The notes beneath the pieces were generated by a model, which had not been told where the DNA came from, searched no databases, and saw only the letters and a program-made list of their open reading frames with translations. This document shows, in pieces, positions 23,540 to 34,810 of a stretch of 64,000 bases of DNA. Source of the DNA: Sambucus nigra (Eukaryota; Streptophyta; Magnoliopsida; Dipsacales; Adoxaceae); assembly GCA_949130495.1 (NCBI GenBank), contig OX422217.1, positions 574,092,606 to 574,156,605 of the forward strand, in the 5' to 3' direction. A program made the translations under genes and the position numbers. Every line of letters begins with the position of its first letter. The stretch's first letter is position 1.

Positions 23540-26500
23540 TTCAAGGCTCCTTTCGGGAGTGATGTTCTGAGGTCGGTAGTGGATCTTTGACGTCGGTGTT
23601 GGTTTTGGGTCAGTCACGATATATGGGTGATAGTTTTAATTCATGTTCTCGACGGTGGAGTCAAGGAGATTAACATGATGGGTAATTCATTACCAAATGG
23701 CATGTGGCCAAGTTAGTTGCCATTAATTGCTTTCGCGCTTCTGATTTAGATAGGTTAGTAATTTGCAAGTGTCTGTGCGAGAGAATAGTGGTGACACCAC
23801 GGTTTTTAATGTGAGGTACTTGTGTGTTAACCCTTGATGATGTGACAGGTCTATTAAGATGTTAATAAAGATAAATGACGCCCATTGAGTTAGAGATATA
23901 AACTATGTGAAGTCAATCGTGGAGATTAGGTGACTAGAGTGTCATGCCTAAACGGTGTTGATCTGTGATAAGAATGCATTTTTTTTATTTGCGATACTTA
24001 CAGCTTATTAATGTCGATGATGTGATTAGGTGAACTTAGGGTAGTGTCATGTCGTAAATAATTAATGATTTAGTAGGCAGGTGGAACTGTGTTGGTCGAC
24101 ACTTGAGCATGTTTTTTCGGGCCTTAGCTGATAGTATACAATCATTATAGGTTAGTGCCTTGGTGACCGTTGATTTAAATATGTATCTCATGATCTATGA
24201 TAGGAGTTACAAACCAGTGGTGGTAAGTATATTACATGCACAACAATGATGGTTGAAATGATAAAGGAGTGAACCCTAGGTAGTCTTCCATGACAGGGTT
24301 TTAGAGAATATGGTGCAACTTGTGAGGAATAGGATCCCTATTGATGTTGTTGATCTGTACTTAGAGTCTTATAAGTTGTATACGATGTCCTATATACTAC
24401 CAGAATCCTTAATATTGTTAATCTGTGGTTTGATACATAGTTTAGGGCATCGTCCATTTGGAATAAGGTTTTTGGATCTTTATTGGATCTCGAGGAGAGA
24501 GTCGTAAATTAAACCCAAGCCAGAGTTTTAATCAAAAGGGAAATAAGATTCTTATCTAAGTATCGTATCATATCCTAATGGCCTAAGTGTTGATGGGATG
24601 CAACACGGTTTCAGTGTGGGTATGATTTAAGGAAGTCCTTGAAGTATCATTGGGACTGATTGAATGTGGCATCATTGAGAAATAGAAATCGACTTGTCAT
24701 GATGCCTTGAAATGTTCAATGGTTAAAGGGTACCGTATGTGGAGACTTGTAGGCTAGCATCTCTGTGAGTGGACCACGATGCAGATATTAAAAAATCGAT
24801 AGGACATTCCTACGATAAGAGGATAAAAGGTGATGAAATCTCATCATGTTCTAATGACTTTTACGCTGGGGTGTGCATGATATCCTTAGGGAACTAGTCA
24901 AATTCGGTGTCATGGAGTGCTAGTCTTCTATTGATGGTCGTATTGAGGGTCATGTGATGATCCCAAGTTATTGGTCAGACTTTAAGGAATCTAATCAAGT
25001 ATTCCTTTGAAAAATCATTCAATTTGATATAAATAAATGGTGCCACCTCCAATGGGAAATTAGATAGTCGTATTCTGATTGGGCACGATGCTCGTTTGTT
25101 CTAAGATGACTACTTTAGGAAGTGTAGTTATTGATTTTGATGGGTACTAAGAAATTCATTTGAAATTAGATTTATGATGTGATGTGAGAATTTGAAAATG
25201 GAAACCCATAAGGGATATCAAAGCATGATTAGGATATTGAGATGTTGATGACATAAGTTAGAATAGCCCTAGCAAGGAAAGGACTAGTTCTTGACATGTT
25301 TTGCCAAATCGATACGGATTAGGAGACGTGGCCCTATATAGTACTTACTAACCTTAGAATGGCCACCAGTGTGGTCGTCATGTAAATTTAATTTGTGTAG
25401 AACCTGGAGATAGGCACAGTGACAACCTTGTGTAGTTAGAGATTATAATAGGGTGAATATTTAACTTAATTGGGCATTGACTAAGGATGCGTTAGGGATA
25501 CGATCATGGTATGATAATGTTATATTAGAAATATGGAATCGATTGACATTAACAAAGACATTGGGCATTCGTCAATTGGAGTGGTTTGTGTTTGTTAAGG
25601 ATGTAAGGAGTAAACCTTACCACTAAGGAGGGAAGTCCAGTGTTTGACATCCTAAAGGAAAATAGGTTTAGGTGTTCCTTTCATCTTGTGCGGATGAATG
25701 GTTATGATATGATTCTTCACGGTTGGTGACTCAAGCCAGGGTTTGTGGCTTGGTTAATACACAATGAGAATGTCTTGGAGGATTCATAGACTTCAAAGAC
25801 TATGGCATAGGTTTATTTTTCGTAATCCATAGTTCGTTGTGTGCGAATGGGATTTTCTTGGAACGGTTTTCCATTCTTTCTTATTCTTTGTGTCCCTTAA
25901 TGTTCCTATAATCGAGGATTATGTTCCCGCGATTGTGGTAGTCGAGATTTGTACCGTGTTGTGGTACGATGAGATTTGGCCTAGTAGAGTTCGGCTGGAT
26001 CTGGAATGGTCAATGCATTTTGATAAATGGGTGCGCCCTAATCTAAATTATCCTTTTTATTGCATAAAGTTCTGTGTAAGGGTGGCTATGCTTTCGATCG
26101 TACGTTTCGCTCACAATATCCGTTCGCCTTAGGACTAGTGACCTTATGATTGTCCGGCATGGAAGTTAGTGGGTCTAGTTGCAAAGAGCAGGATGACGAT
26201 TTGAGGTCATCTTATAGTGTTAGAACTTCAAGAAACATAACACGAAGTGTTATTTTACCACGGTGAGTTGATTATTGTAATACATAGGTGAATGTTCCCT
26301 AGTAGTACACTTAGAGTGACCCTAGGTACATAGAAAGGTCATATGGAAGGTATTAGTTGGATAAATGATTTAAGACTTAGTTGGCATGATGCCCTCCCCC
26401 CCCCCCCCCCCCCCGAGATGTGAAGGACTTTTGATGTGAGGTTAGTATTGAGTTTAAGGGAACTTGTGTGGTCAGGATGACCCGAGAATTTGAAGAGACT

Positions 26501-26932
26501 CAAGATACGTAATCCTAAGAATTCAAATAACCTATGATGATCGATTGGGTGGTTAGTTTTATGTCATTTTCTCTTGGGTGAGTCTCTATCACTAGATAAA
26601 CTTTCCCCGGTAGAGGCATCGGCATGCTTGCGTGTTAGCAAAGAAGCCTTAGGACTTGATTGAGCGTGATCATCGAGCAAGTGGAGACTCGAGGATGGTT
26701 ATGTAACTTTGATGGATAGCTTAATGGTTAGCATTAGAACATGTTGCATGGCAAGTTTTTTTTGTGACTGCCCTTTGTGAAAAGGTATATGATGATTTTT
26801 TAGGGATTGAGGGCTTCAAAGACTTAGCCTTGAAAGATTCCTATGACTTAGAGTAAGGATTGATAATATCGAGAATTCGTGGAGTTGATGGATTAATAAT
26901 TTTAAGGAAGAAATTCCCTAATGATGGAAGAA
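23540..26932 (+). other. LARD1 internal noncoding domain
   Basis: The longest open stretch is 97 codons (25839-26132) and shows no family motif. No YVDD, DDE, protease or zinc-knuckle wording was seen in any frame. A run of 19 C residues lies at 26396-26414. A weak purine-rich stretch before 26933 (gatggaaga) may serve as the polypurine tract. Confidence 0.65.
26396..26414 (+). repeat. Homopolymer of 19 C
   Basis: It lies inside the LARD1 internal domain. Its length in the assembly should be treated with caution, because such runs are prone to sequencing error. Confidence 0.9.
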
Positions 26933-29900
26933 TATAACACCCACCCCCATGACTTTGATTGTACCCATGTAACTTGGTAACTTCGTAGGACCCAATTGGG
27001 ATTTAGACCTGGTAAGATGGACCTTGAATCATATTTGGGTAACTTTGTGGCCTTTGTGCTTGTCGAATCGAAGTTTTATGGCCCAAAGTTTATAGAGTGG
27101 AAAATAGAAGTCGTTCAAATGAGATGTTCATGTCGTTCGAATGAATCATTCGAAAGATCTTCGAGTGAACTTCTAACGACTTGGAAATGGTCGATTTCCC
27201 TCGCTCTCTAGAATCTCATTGGATGCGCACATTCGAACGAGGTGCCTAGTCGTTCGAACGATGGGGAACTTCCCACAGAAACGAGATAATTCACACATAC
27301 CATTTAACCCTAGATTTTAGCCTCGTTGGTACTTGTTAGAAGTATCGTTCGAATAAGTGGGAAGGTTGTTCGAATGACCGGATAGAACTTTGAAAATTTT
27401 GCACATTTTAATGTGTTGTCACGATATGGAGTGTCAGATCGGATGACATGTCGAGCTCTCAATACCTCAGATCAAAACATGGGATAAAAATACTTGATTG
27501 ACCTTTAGTTGAAAGATTGAGTGTATAGGCATTTGGGTAATTTGACCCTTAGGGTTTATAGGGTACATAAATGAAGATTTGGCTTATTTGGGGTTTTCCA
27601 ATCAAATTTAGCCTCTCTCTCTCTCTCTCTCTAGTTCTTGAAGCTCTCCCTCCACCTACACCCTCTCTCCACTAAAAAAACAACCATAACCTAACCCGTT
27701 TCTACCATATTTAAGAATTATAAACATATTTACACCATTGTTGGGCCATGCTACAAATTTTGGTGATATTTTTGGCAGTTTTGAAGACGAAATGTAGGAC
27801 ATTAATGGGATTTGAATGGAGATTTTGCTTGGAGCTTTCATGGAGGCAAATCTTGGTAGATCTCGACAACCTCTTTGAGGCCACCTTAGGAGGTGGGAGG
27901 TTGACATCTTCATCTAGATTCATCCTACCATTTTTTGAGCTGGGAAAACTCTATTTTTCCATAAGATTGGTCTTATAGTTGAATGTGTAAGAGTATGATG
28001 CATATACAATTTAAAGAGGGTATTTCTCATAATTTTGGGTAAATGGATTCAAAAGGAATTTGAAGAGTGTTAAGTAAATGATATATTTCAAGAAAACTTG
28101 GTGTTAAGTATTTTATGGAATAAAATGTTTTGAAAATAATGTTTATCTTGTTAAAGATATTTTATGAACAAATGTTTCAAAGTTTTCTTGTAAAATTAGG
28201 ATTTTCATAAAAATAAGCATTTATTCAAGTTTGAATGATCAAAAATTTAGTCTTGGAAAGCATGTTATTGCAAACATTATGAACTTTCTTGAATAAATCA
28301 CGTGTTAAACTCATTATTTTGGATTTTTGAACTTAAAATACCTATTCCTATGTATATAAACTTGTAGTATTTTGATGATAAGCATAAAAACAAGTTTAAT
28401 GGAGGTTTTAATGAGGGTTAATTTGCAATAAAGAAAATAGAAATTTCAACCCTTAAAGTGTGTGAATAAGTGTTGAAGACATGATATGTGTACGGTCTTA
28501 AGACTACTTGTGTTAATAAAGGCGATGGCGCTTTTCTTGTAAAGTGGTCTTCAAAATATTCAATGATTTCTTATAGAAAGAAAGTAGTGACATAAAGAGA
28601 TTTCCATCTTGAAAGGGGTGATAACTCCAAAGTGAGAAATTATTATTAATAAATAAAAACATTTGAAAAGGTTGTATGTATAACTCAGCAATGTCGTTGG
28701 GAAAATAAGACTTGTGAAAATGGAGAAAAAATGCAAGTTTGTAAATAAACGGCTAGAATGGTAAATTTACATATACTGGAACATTTTTGTGAAATAAAAA
28801 TGTTGGAAATGGTTTTACACAAATAGTCCTAAATGAAAGATATTTTGGAATAAAATCTACGTAAGTGTTTAAAGAAACAAAAATGGTGATTTTTAAAGTG
28901 TAACACAAGGTGGAGCAAAACTCCGGGTTTTGGCTTCAGACGATAAAAATTTAAATAATGTGGACATTTGAAAAATGTTAACACATATTAATACGTACTC
29001 GGATGACATCGAAAATAATTAATAATGGCCCAGAGCCCTGGGGTGAAATACTTAAAATCAATGGCCAAAGCATATGGTATCATAGCCGGCAGTATGACGC
29101 CCGTTAAAGTATGTGAATATTTAAAAGATTCAAAGAAAAGATAATGAAAAGTGGAACATGTCAAGAAATGGGTTGTGTGGCAAATATAAGATAAGACAAC
29201 CTAACTTGAATGAAATAATAAGCATTCCAGTAAAAGATAACGTGGACGAGAGTGTAAGAAAATTAACTAATGTCCGTGAAGTAAATGGAATAGCAATGTG
29301 AAATGATTAATAGGTAATTAATCAGCCTAAAGTGGTTTAACCCATAATTAATACAAGATTGTATTTATGAAAGGTTTTCAATAAAAAATAAGTATTTTCT
29401 AATGTAAGGCTTGAGTTTTTGAAAGGTGATTTTCAAGGAAAATACTAAGGTAAATTTGGTATGAGAAAAAGGGTAATTTTGTTGAAAAAGTTTTTCCTTA
29501 GACAAAGGGTATTTTGTTTTAAGCGTTTTATCGGGTATGCTAAATCGAGAAATAAATGTCAAGTTGAGTAAATGGAATAAAAATGGTTTCATGCATTAAA
29601 GTATATAGATATACATATGTATAAGGTAGTCGTATGTTCACGTAAACATAACGTGTTGGACTCTCTTTTCTATCGTTCAATTCTCTAATGCATTCTTGTA
29701 TTTTCTCACTGGGCATTTGGCTTATTCCCTCATCTCTGATACGATTGGTTGGGTGCATTTCTATATTTTAAGAGCATTCCACAAGTAAGTATCCTTTTTA
29801 TTTTGCGTTAGTATCTCTATATGCATGGATTATGGGGATGCTTCCCGCAATCCCCTTACGTAGATTGATGTAAATTGGAATTGCATGCTAAATAAGTGAA

Positions 29901-30024
29901 ACACTAATTAAATAAAACTAAACTAACAACATTATTTAGGTTGTCTCATCGCACTTCACACCTAACATTCAGGTCGGATCGGGTTGACCACGGGTAACCC
30001 ATAAATTCGGGTCGGGGTGCTACA
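26933..30024 (+). repeat. LARD1 3' LTR
   Basis: At 3092 bp it matches the left LTR outside the insert. It contains an exact TCGTTCGAACGA at 27250 and a (CT)n run at 27613-27632. It ends gctaca directly before SIR1 sequence. Confidence 0.87.
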
Positions 30025-30944
30025 TTATGTGGACGACATAGTATTTGGATCCATGTGATCCCAACATGCTCACACTCTTGAGGAGAAGATTAAGAGAGAG
30101 TTAGATATGAGCATGATTGGTGAGCTTGTGTTCTTTCCAGGTCTCCAGGTGAGTTAACTTAAGGATGGGATATTCATATCTCAATCAAATATGTTAAGGA
30201 TCGAGTGAAAAAATTTGGTTTGAACTCCGCAAACACTCATACACCCCTATGAGTACATCGACTAAGATTAGCATAGACACTTTAGGCAAGGGATTAGATA
30301 AACCCCTTTATATGAGCATGATAAGTACTCTTCTCTACTGGACCACTAGTCGTCCCGACATTGCCTTTAGCGTTACAGTTTGTGCGCGATACCAAGCGTC
30401 CCTAAAAGAGTCTCACTTGCTCTCACTTAAATGCATCATAATATGCATGAGTGGAACTCTTCCCTATGAGAGTTGGTAGGTGTCTGCCTATTCGGATGTT
30501 GATTCAATCGGGGATGCCGATTGTTGTAGGAGCACCACGAGGGGGTGTTTTTACCTTGGGAGCGCTATTGTCTCTTTGTTGAGAAAAAATCAAAACTCCA
30601 TATCCTTGTCGACGGTGGAGGCCGGTTATATAGCCTCTGGGAGTTTTTGCACACAACTCTTATTGATGATGCAAATATTGGAATACTATGGGATTTCCTA
30701 AGTCATAATGACTATTTTGTGTGATAATATGAGTATAATTCATATATCTCATAATCCGGTCCAGCATTCCTACATGAATCATGTTAGGATACATGAGCAT
30801 TTCGTTTGTGATCTCATTGAGGAGACAGTCATGTCCTTAAGCTTTGTGACCACCGATCATGAATTATCCTATATTTTCACAAAACCTTTAGATGTATTTA
30901 GATTCGAGAATATTAGGAAGTCCTTGTGTATTTGTTCCATTGAT
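30025..30944 (+). pseudogene. SIR1 reverse transcriptase 3' half and RNase H
   Basis: Directly after LARD1 the reading continues with the end of YVDD and DIVFGS, then EEKIKRELDMSMIGEL, LKDGIFISQSN and TPMSTSTKI-like wording (30030-30270). A stretch to 30477 carries YWTTSRPDIAFSVTVCARYQ. RNase H follows in the next segments: YSDVDSIGDADCC, SLSTVEAGYIASGS (the usual Glu-Ala-Glu-Tyr reads Glu-Ala-Gly-Tyr), LCDNMSIIHISHNPVQHS and IFTKPLDVFRF. In-frame stops at about 30058, 30153, 30477 and 30699 disable it. SIR2 carries the same domains in better condition. Confidence 0.85.
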
Positions 30945-30947
30945 TGA

Positions 30948-32465
30948 GTTCGGGTACTCTGTCTAGAATAGAGTGATTATCATGTTAATATCATTTGTCC
31001 ATATTGTTAGATTGTATTTTCTTGTGTTTATATATATTTTTTTTAATCTTAAAAACTAAAAAAATATTTTTGGTTTTTAAGAAAATTTTGAAAATTTCCC
31101 AAAAGATGTTTGTATTTTCATTTTTCACCATTTATGAATGTACATTTAAGATGTTCAGATCACCTCTGCATTCCATCCATTCATGTGACTTTTTCATTGT
31201 GTTTTGAGACATGGCTTCGTTTATTTCGTGTGCTTAATAATTTGGGGATAGCATTTCGTTGTTTATTGATGATGACTTACTTCATGCTAGACTCTTTATA
31301 ACCATTATTGCACACATGCACGGTCTTTTTTAACATTGTTCTTGCTTATATTGTGTCGAATATGGTGTTCTTATATTAATAGCGTTTAACAACGAACCAC
31401 TTGTATAAGATATAAGTTGTGCTTATAAGAACCATTGCTTGAATTTCATTTCCCTAAAATATTAACAACACACAAAGACACAAAGACAGAAGTGTCATGG
31501 CCAATTTTATTTTTATTGATGCTTCAGTACATATAAGCATTATGATATCTTCAAATTTTTTAGAGTGAATTATTAAATATGTGAGATTTTGAGGGTGTTA
31601 TAAAGTAGAAGATCAATGGGTTTGCAAAACAAACTCTCTTAAAAAGCATAAATTAGTTTGAAGTTATTATTTTGAGAAGGATTTTAATTCATGGAATGTT
31701 TCTTAAGTCGAGTCAATTACATATAAGTTCACAATTCTTACACCTAAGGCTGAAATTTAATTAATTCTTTAGAAGTATCTCATTAACTCCGTGAGCCTAT
31801 GTTGGTTTGCCTATGGAAAATGTTCCCACAATTATACTTCGCTTTCACAATTCAGATATTTTTGTGTTATTACATGGTATTTTTTTTGTACCTATATATA
31901 CCTTTTATACATATAATTTTTAAACATGAAAAAAATTCAAAAATAGCTGGTATGCTTCTTCAAAATCTCATCGCATGTGCTTAATTGATTATCTTTATGA
32001 TGTTATATCATTTGAATTCATGTTATGCTTATGATTCACGTTTATTTTCTAACCCTTTGTCTATTACAGACAAAAAGGGAGAGATCAAATTGAGGGAGAG
32101 TTTATTTTTCCTTAAACTCGTAGCCCCCTTTCATTGCTTATCATCTGTCGAATATAGTGTTCTCATCTCAATGATACTCAATAATGAACCAATTGAGGTG
32201 TGCTTGTAAGAACCATTGCCCAAATTTCATTTCTCGAAAAGGATTATTATATATTAAGCAATGGAAAGGGGCTACGAAAGATAACAATACTCTTTGCAAT
32301 AAAAGCCACCATTTGCAAAAAGAGCCTAAAAGATTAACGGCACAAAAAAATAGAAGTTCCAAGGCCATTTTACTTCATTGATGCTTCGCTACATATGATC
32401 ATTATGATATCTTCAAAATTTTAAGAGAGATTTCTTAAATATGTGAGATTTTAAGGGTGTTATTA
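30948..32465 (+). other. SIR1 3' noncoding region with purine tracts and a duplicated segment
   Basis: The purine tracts aaaaagggagaga and ttgagggagag at 32072-32105 resemble Sirevirus polypurine tracts. A segment at about 31352-31610 is repeated, diverged, at about 32134-32465; both copies end with gtgagatttt and gggtgttat. An inverted repeat of about 22 bases (near 32117-32139 and 32254-32277) lies in the second copy. No LTR equal to 2342-3279 follows. Sequence of a different character begins at about 32466. Confidence 0.5.
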
Positions 32466-32762
32466 TGGTCATCCCTCTCTGTCGGCGCGTGCATGCATGG
32501 GTCTCGCGCCCTTCCTCGAGGCGCTTCAGTCGTCGTCAATTGGGGTAATTGATAGAGATAAAGTCACCAGCCTATTTTTCATAAATCAGGAAAAACAAAT
32601 GTTGTCGCCTCGAGAGAATGCATCAAAGACATACTGATGCTTTCGAAACCAAAAGTTTAAGAATTTGAGGACTAAGTTACGGAATGTGAAGGTATTAGGC
32701 ACCCATCCTGACCTTTCGGTCTCTCATGGGAATGTGTTATTCTTCTCCTTAATAACTATGTG

Positions 32763-32798
<36 letters not shown>

Positions 32799-33743
32799 GG
32801 AGAGGGAAATTACTCGACTCACATCATGGATAAAGGCAGAGTGAGTTCATCCTTAGGTGTCTTCCCAAAAGAGTAATCAAAATATTATGTATGCATTTGT
32901 CGGGACACCGATCGTTTATAGAAGGACGATGGTGTAAGTTGAACAAGACACAAGCATAAATTACAAATATATGATATGAAAATAATATATGAACAAAAAT
33001 AGTAGAGGACTCGAATCTCGAATTTTACCCGAGACGCCTATGTAGCCTAAAAAGGCATCAAAGTCTACGTAGTTCGCATATAACATGGGGTGGGGTTTAT
33101 CCGATAAATCCAATCGGGAACTTTTCATATATGTATGTGTGTGAAAATGATGTTTTAGTGTGAGAAAATGTAGTGAGAAATCCTCGTTTGGAATTTACAA
33201 GAAAACCCTTTTTTTCTTATGTTTGCCTTTTTTTTATAGAAAGTACAGTATTTCTAGTACTACTAATAAAAAGGTTGGATATTAAAATGTGAGATCCAAT
33301 AAAAATGAAATGCTAAAATAAAAATTAACTAAGAAATGTGAAAATAAGAGAATTTAAAGAGCGAGTGAAATATTTGGACCTTCTTTTGAAGCCTTGAAGT
33401 TGATCTTAAATTTTGAAGGGATGCTCTTTCAAGTGGATGAAGGTGGTAGGAGGGAAGAGAAGGGAATTTTTCCAAACTGGGTAAGGAAAAGATGGAAATA
33501 GAATGTGGGGTGAGAGGTTTAAGAAGAAAACCACACTGACTTCGAGAGAATGTTTCTTAGATCACTGAAAGGGATGTTTCTGAGGTGGCTTTCAAAGTGA
33601 GCTCATGCTCTCCTTTTATAGGGTCAAGGGGGTGCTGATCGGCATTGTCCTTGACTTGCCTATCAGCAAGATACCCAGGCACATTGCCGATAGGCAAGCA
33701 AATGGGTTTGCCATTCGTCAGTCCTCTGCAGATTTTTCAGAAA

Positions 33744-34400
33744 AATGATCGTAAAACCCAATCCGTAAGTCTGAATCGTGCACGGGATGAACCGTTAAAT
33801 ATGATATTTTAAGCCATTTGAGAATCAATTGGGCTGCTCCTGAGTTCGGGAATCGACTATGGTCAAACGGGGCTCGAAAGCAGCCATCGATCTTTTGGAT
33901 AAAAGGAAAATGAATCGTTAGTCCGAACTATAAGGCTGATTCGTGCACAGGGTGAATCGTTAAAAAATTTATGCAGGTCCCTTAGATGTTCCAAAGAGTT
34001 TCCTTGAGTTCGGAGAGTTGACCAATGTCAAATGGGGCCCGAAGTGCCCGATTACCCTTCGTAGTAAAATGTGTTGTTCATCCGTACTGTAAGGTCAATT
34101 CGCGCATGGAATGGACCGTTGGAAAGGGAATTCAGATCCTTTTAAGGATCTAACGATATTCACTCAATTTGGAGAGCTTACCAGAGTCAAACGGGTCCCG
34201 AGAGTGCCCGCTGGCCTCTAGGTCAGTTTTTAGGGAAAATGGATCGTTCGTTCAAACCATAAGGCCTATTTGCGCATGGGTTAGACCTTAGGAAAGGGGA
34301 TTCATGCCCTTTCAAAGATCCAATAACTATCCCTCATATGAGAATATTGACCCACAGTTAAGCGGGGCCCAAGAGTGCCTAGTGGCCTCCAAATCAGTAC
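33744..34400. repeat. Four tandem copies of a repeat of about 165 bp
   Basis: Copies begin near 33744, 33909, 34078 and 34238. Each has an aatg...ccataag-like start, a cgcgcatgg-like word, and a tcaaacggggcccgagagtgcc-type end. The copies are diverged. No reading frame is maintained. Confidence 0.7.
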
Positions 34401-34604
34401 TCACAGTATAACCTAAGGTTTATGGTGAAAGAGGAAGTGCTAAGGACCTAAGAAGATATTTTAGGAGTATTAAAATGGGTTGTCTATAGAGACCCTCGAC
34501 GGGTGAGCTTGGAACAAGTGAAAGTCGTCGAATAGACACCACATTGACATGGGGAAAAAAGGTGTTTAAGGTCCTTTCTGTGGACTAAAGGGAAAAGGGT
34601 AACC

Positions 34605-34810
34605 GATATAGAGGGTCGAGGTCGATTCTGAGTACATATGGTTGTAATGGAAATGATCGATTTGGGGGTCGAGGTAAGTTTTGAGGACCTGAAGTTGTGA
34701 CGATCAATTTTGTGGGTTGAGGTCCGTTTGGAGGACCTATAGTTTTGACGACCAATCCTAAGGACCTAAAGTTTAGGGTACCAATTATGCGGGTCGAGGT
34801 CAATTATGAG
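34605..34810. repeat. 48-bp minisatellite, left segment
   Basis: Degenerate units of about 48-53 bp carry the core gggtcgaggtcaattctgag and the word gaggacctaaagtt. The array continues at 41705-41972 and 48242-48430. The three pieces formed one array before NA-A and NA-B inserted. Confidence 0.85.

Larger units (their letters stand above)
17285..30024 (+). mobile_element. LARD1: large LTR element without recognisable protein
   Basis: LARD1 is 12,740 bp long with direct terminal repeats at 17285-23519 and 26933-30024. The left LTR begins tgtaacacc and ends gttaca; the right one begins tataacacc (one base changed) and ends gctaca. A PBS, tggtatcag, follows the left LTR after two bases, giving plus orientation. 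Flanks are ctatg (17280-17284) and ttatg (30025-30029), a 5-bp target duplication with one mismatch. Excising the element restores the YVDD codons of SIR1. The 3.4-kb internal part has no recognisable gag or pol. Long LTRs around a noncoding core of 3-4 kb fit the class called large retrotransposon derivatives (LARDs). Mobilisation would need proteins from another element. Confidence 0.85.
2342..32465 (+). mobile_element. SIR1: old plus-strand Ty1/copia (Sirevirus-type) element, split by two insertions
   Basis: SIR1 is assembled from colinear pieces. They are a putative 5' LTR (2342-3279), PBS, gag (3337-5165), protease-integrase-RT (15042-17284), the rest of RT and RNase H (30025-30944), and a 3' noncoding region with purine tracts (to about 32465). 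SIR2 occupies 5166-15041 and LARD1 occupies 17285-30024. Reading across both insertions restores the copia order gag-PR-INT-RT-RH. The words DPPSWIRKSHN in integrase, MSMIGEL in RT and HNPVQHS in RNase H fit the Sirevirus branch. No 3' LTR matching the proposed 5' LTR was found, so the element is either truncated at its 3' end or its LTR start is misplaced. Both outer boundaries are approximate. Confidence 0.75.
32466..34810. other. Noncoding Tat-type sequence with tandem repeats
   Basis: No protein is recognisable. The word gaaggtattaggcaccc (32689-32705), followed by a conserved-looking stretch, is familiar from long noncoding regions of Tat/Ogre elements; this is from memory. A (GT)n run lies at 32766-32794. 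The segment ends in two tandem arrays, listed separately, and is broken at 34810 by NA-A. Confidence 0.45.

Noticed and set aside
25839..26132. 97-codon frame in LARD1
   Set aside because: No motif of gag, pol or any host family; the only longish frame in a noncoding domain, compatible with chance.
32466..32710. 3' LTR of SIR1 starting at 32466
   Set aside because: The sequence does not resemble the proposed 5' LTR at 2342-3279 and carries wording typical of Tat noncoding regions.
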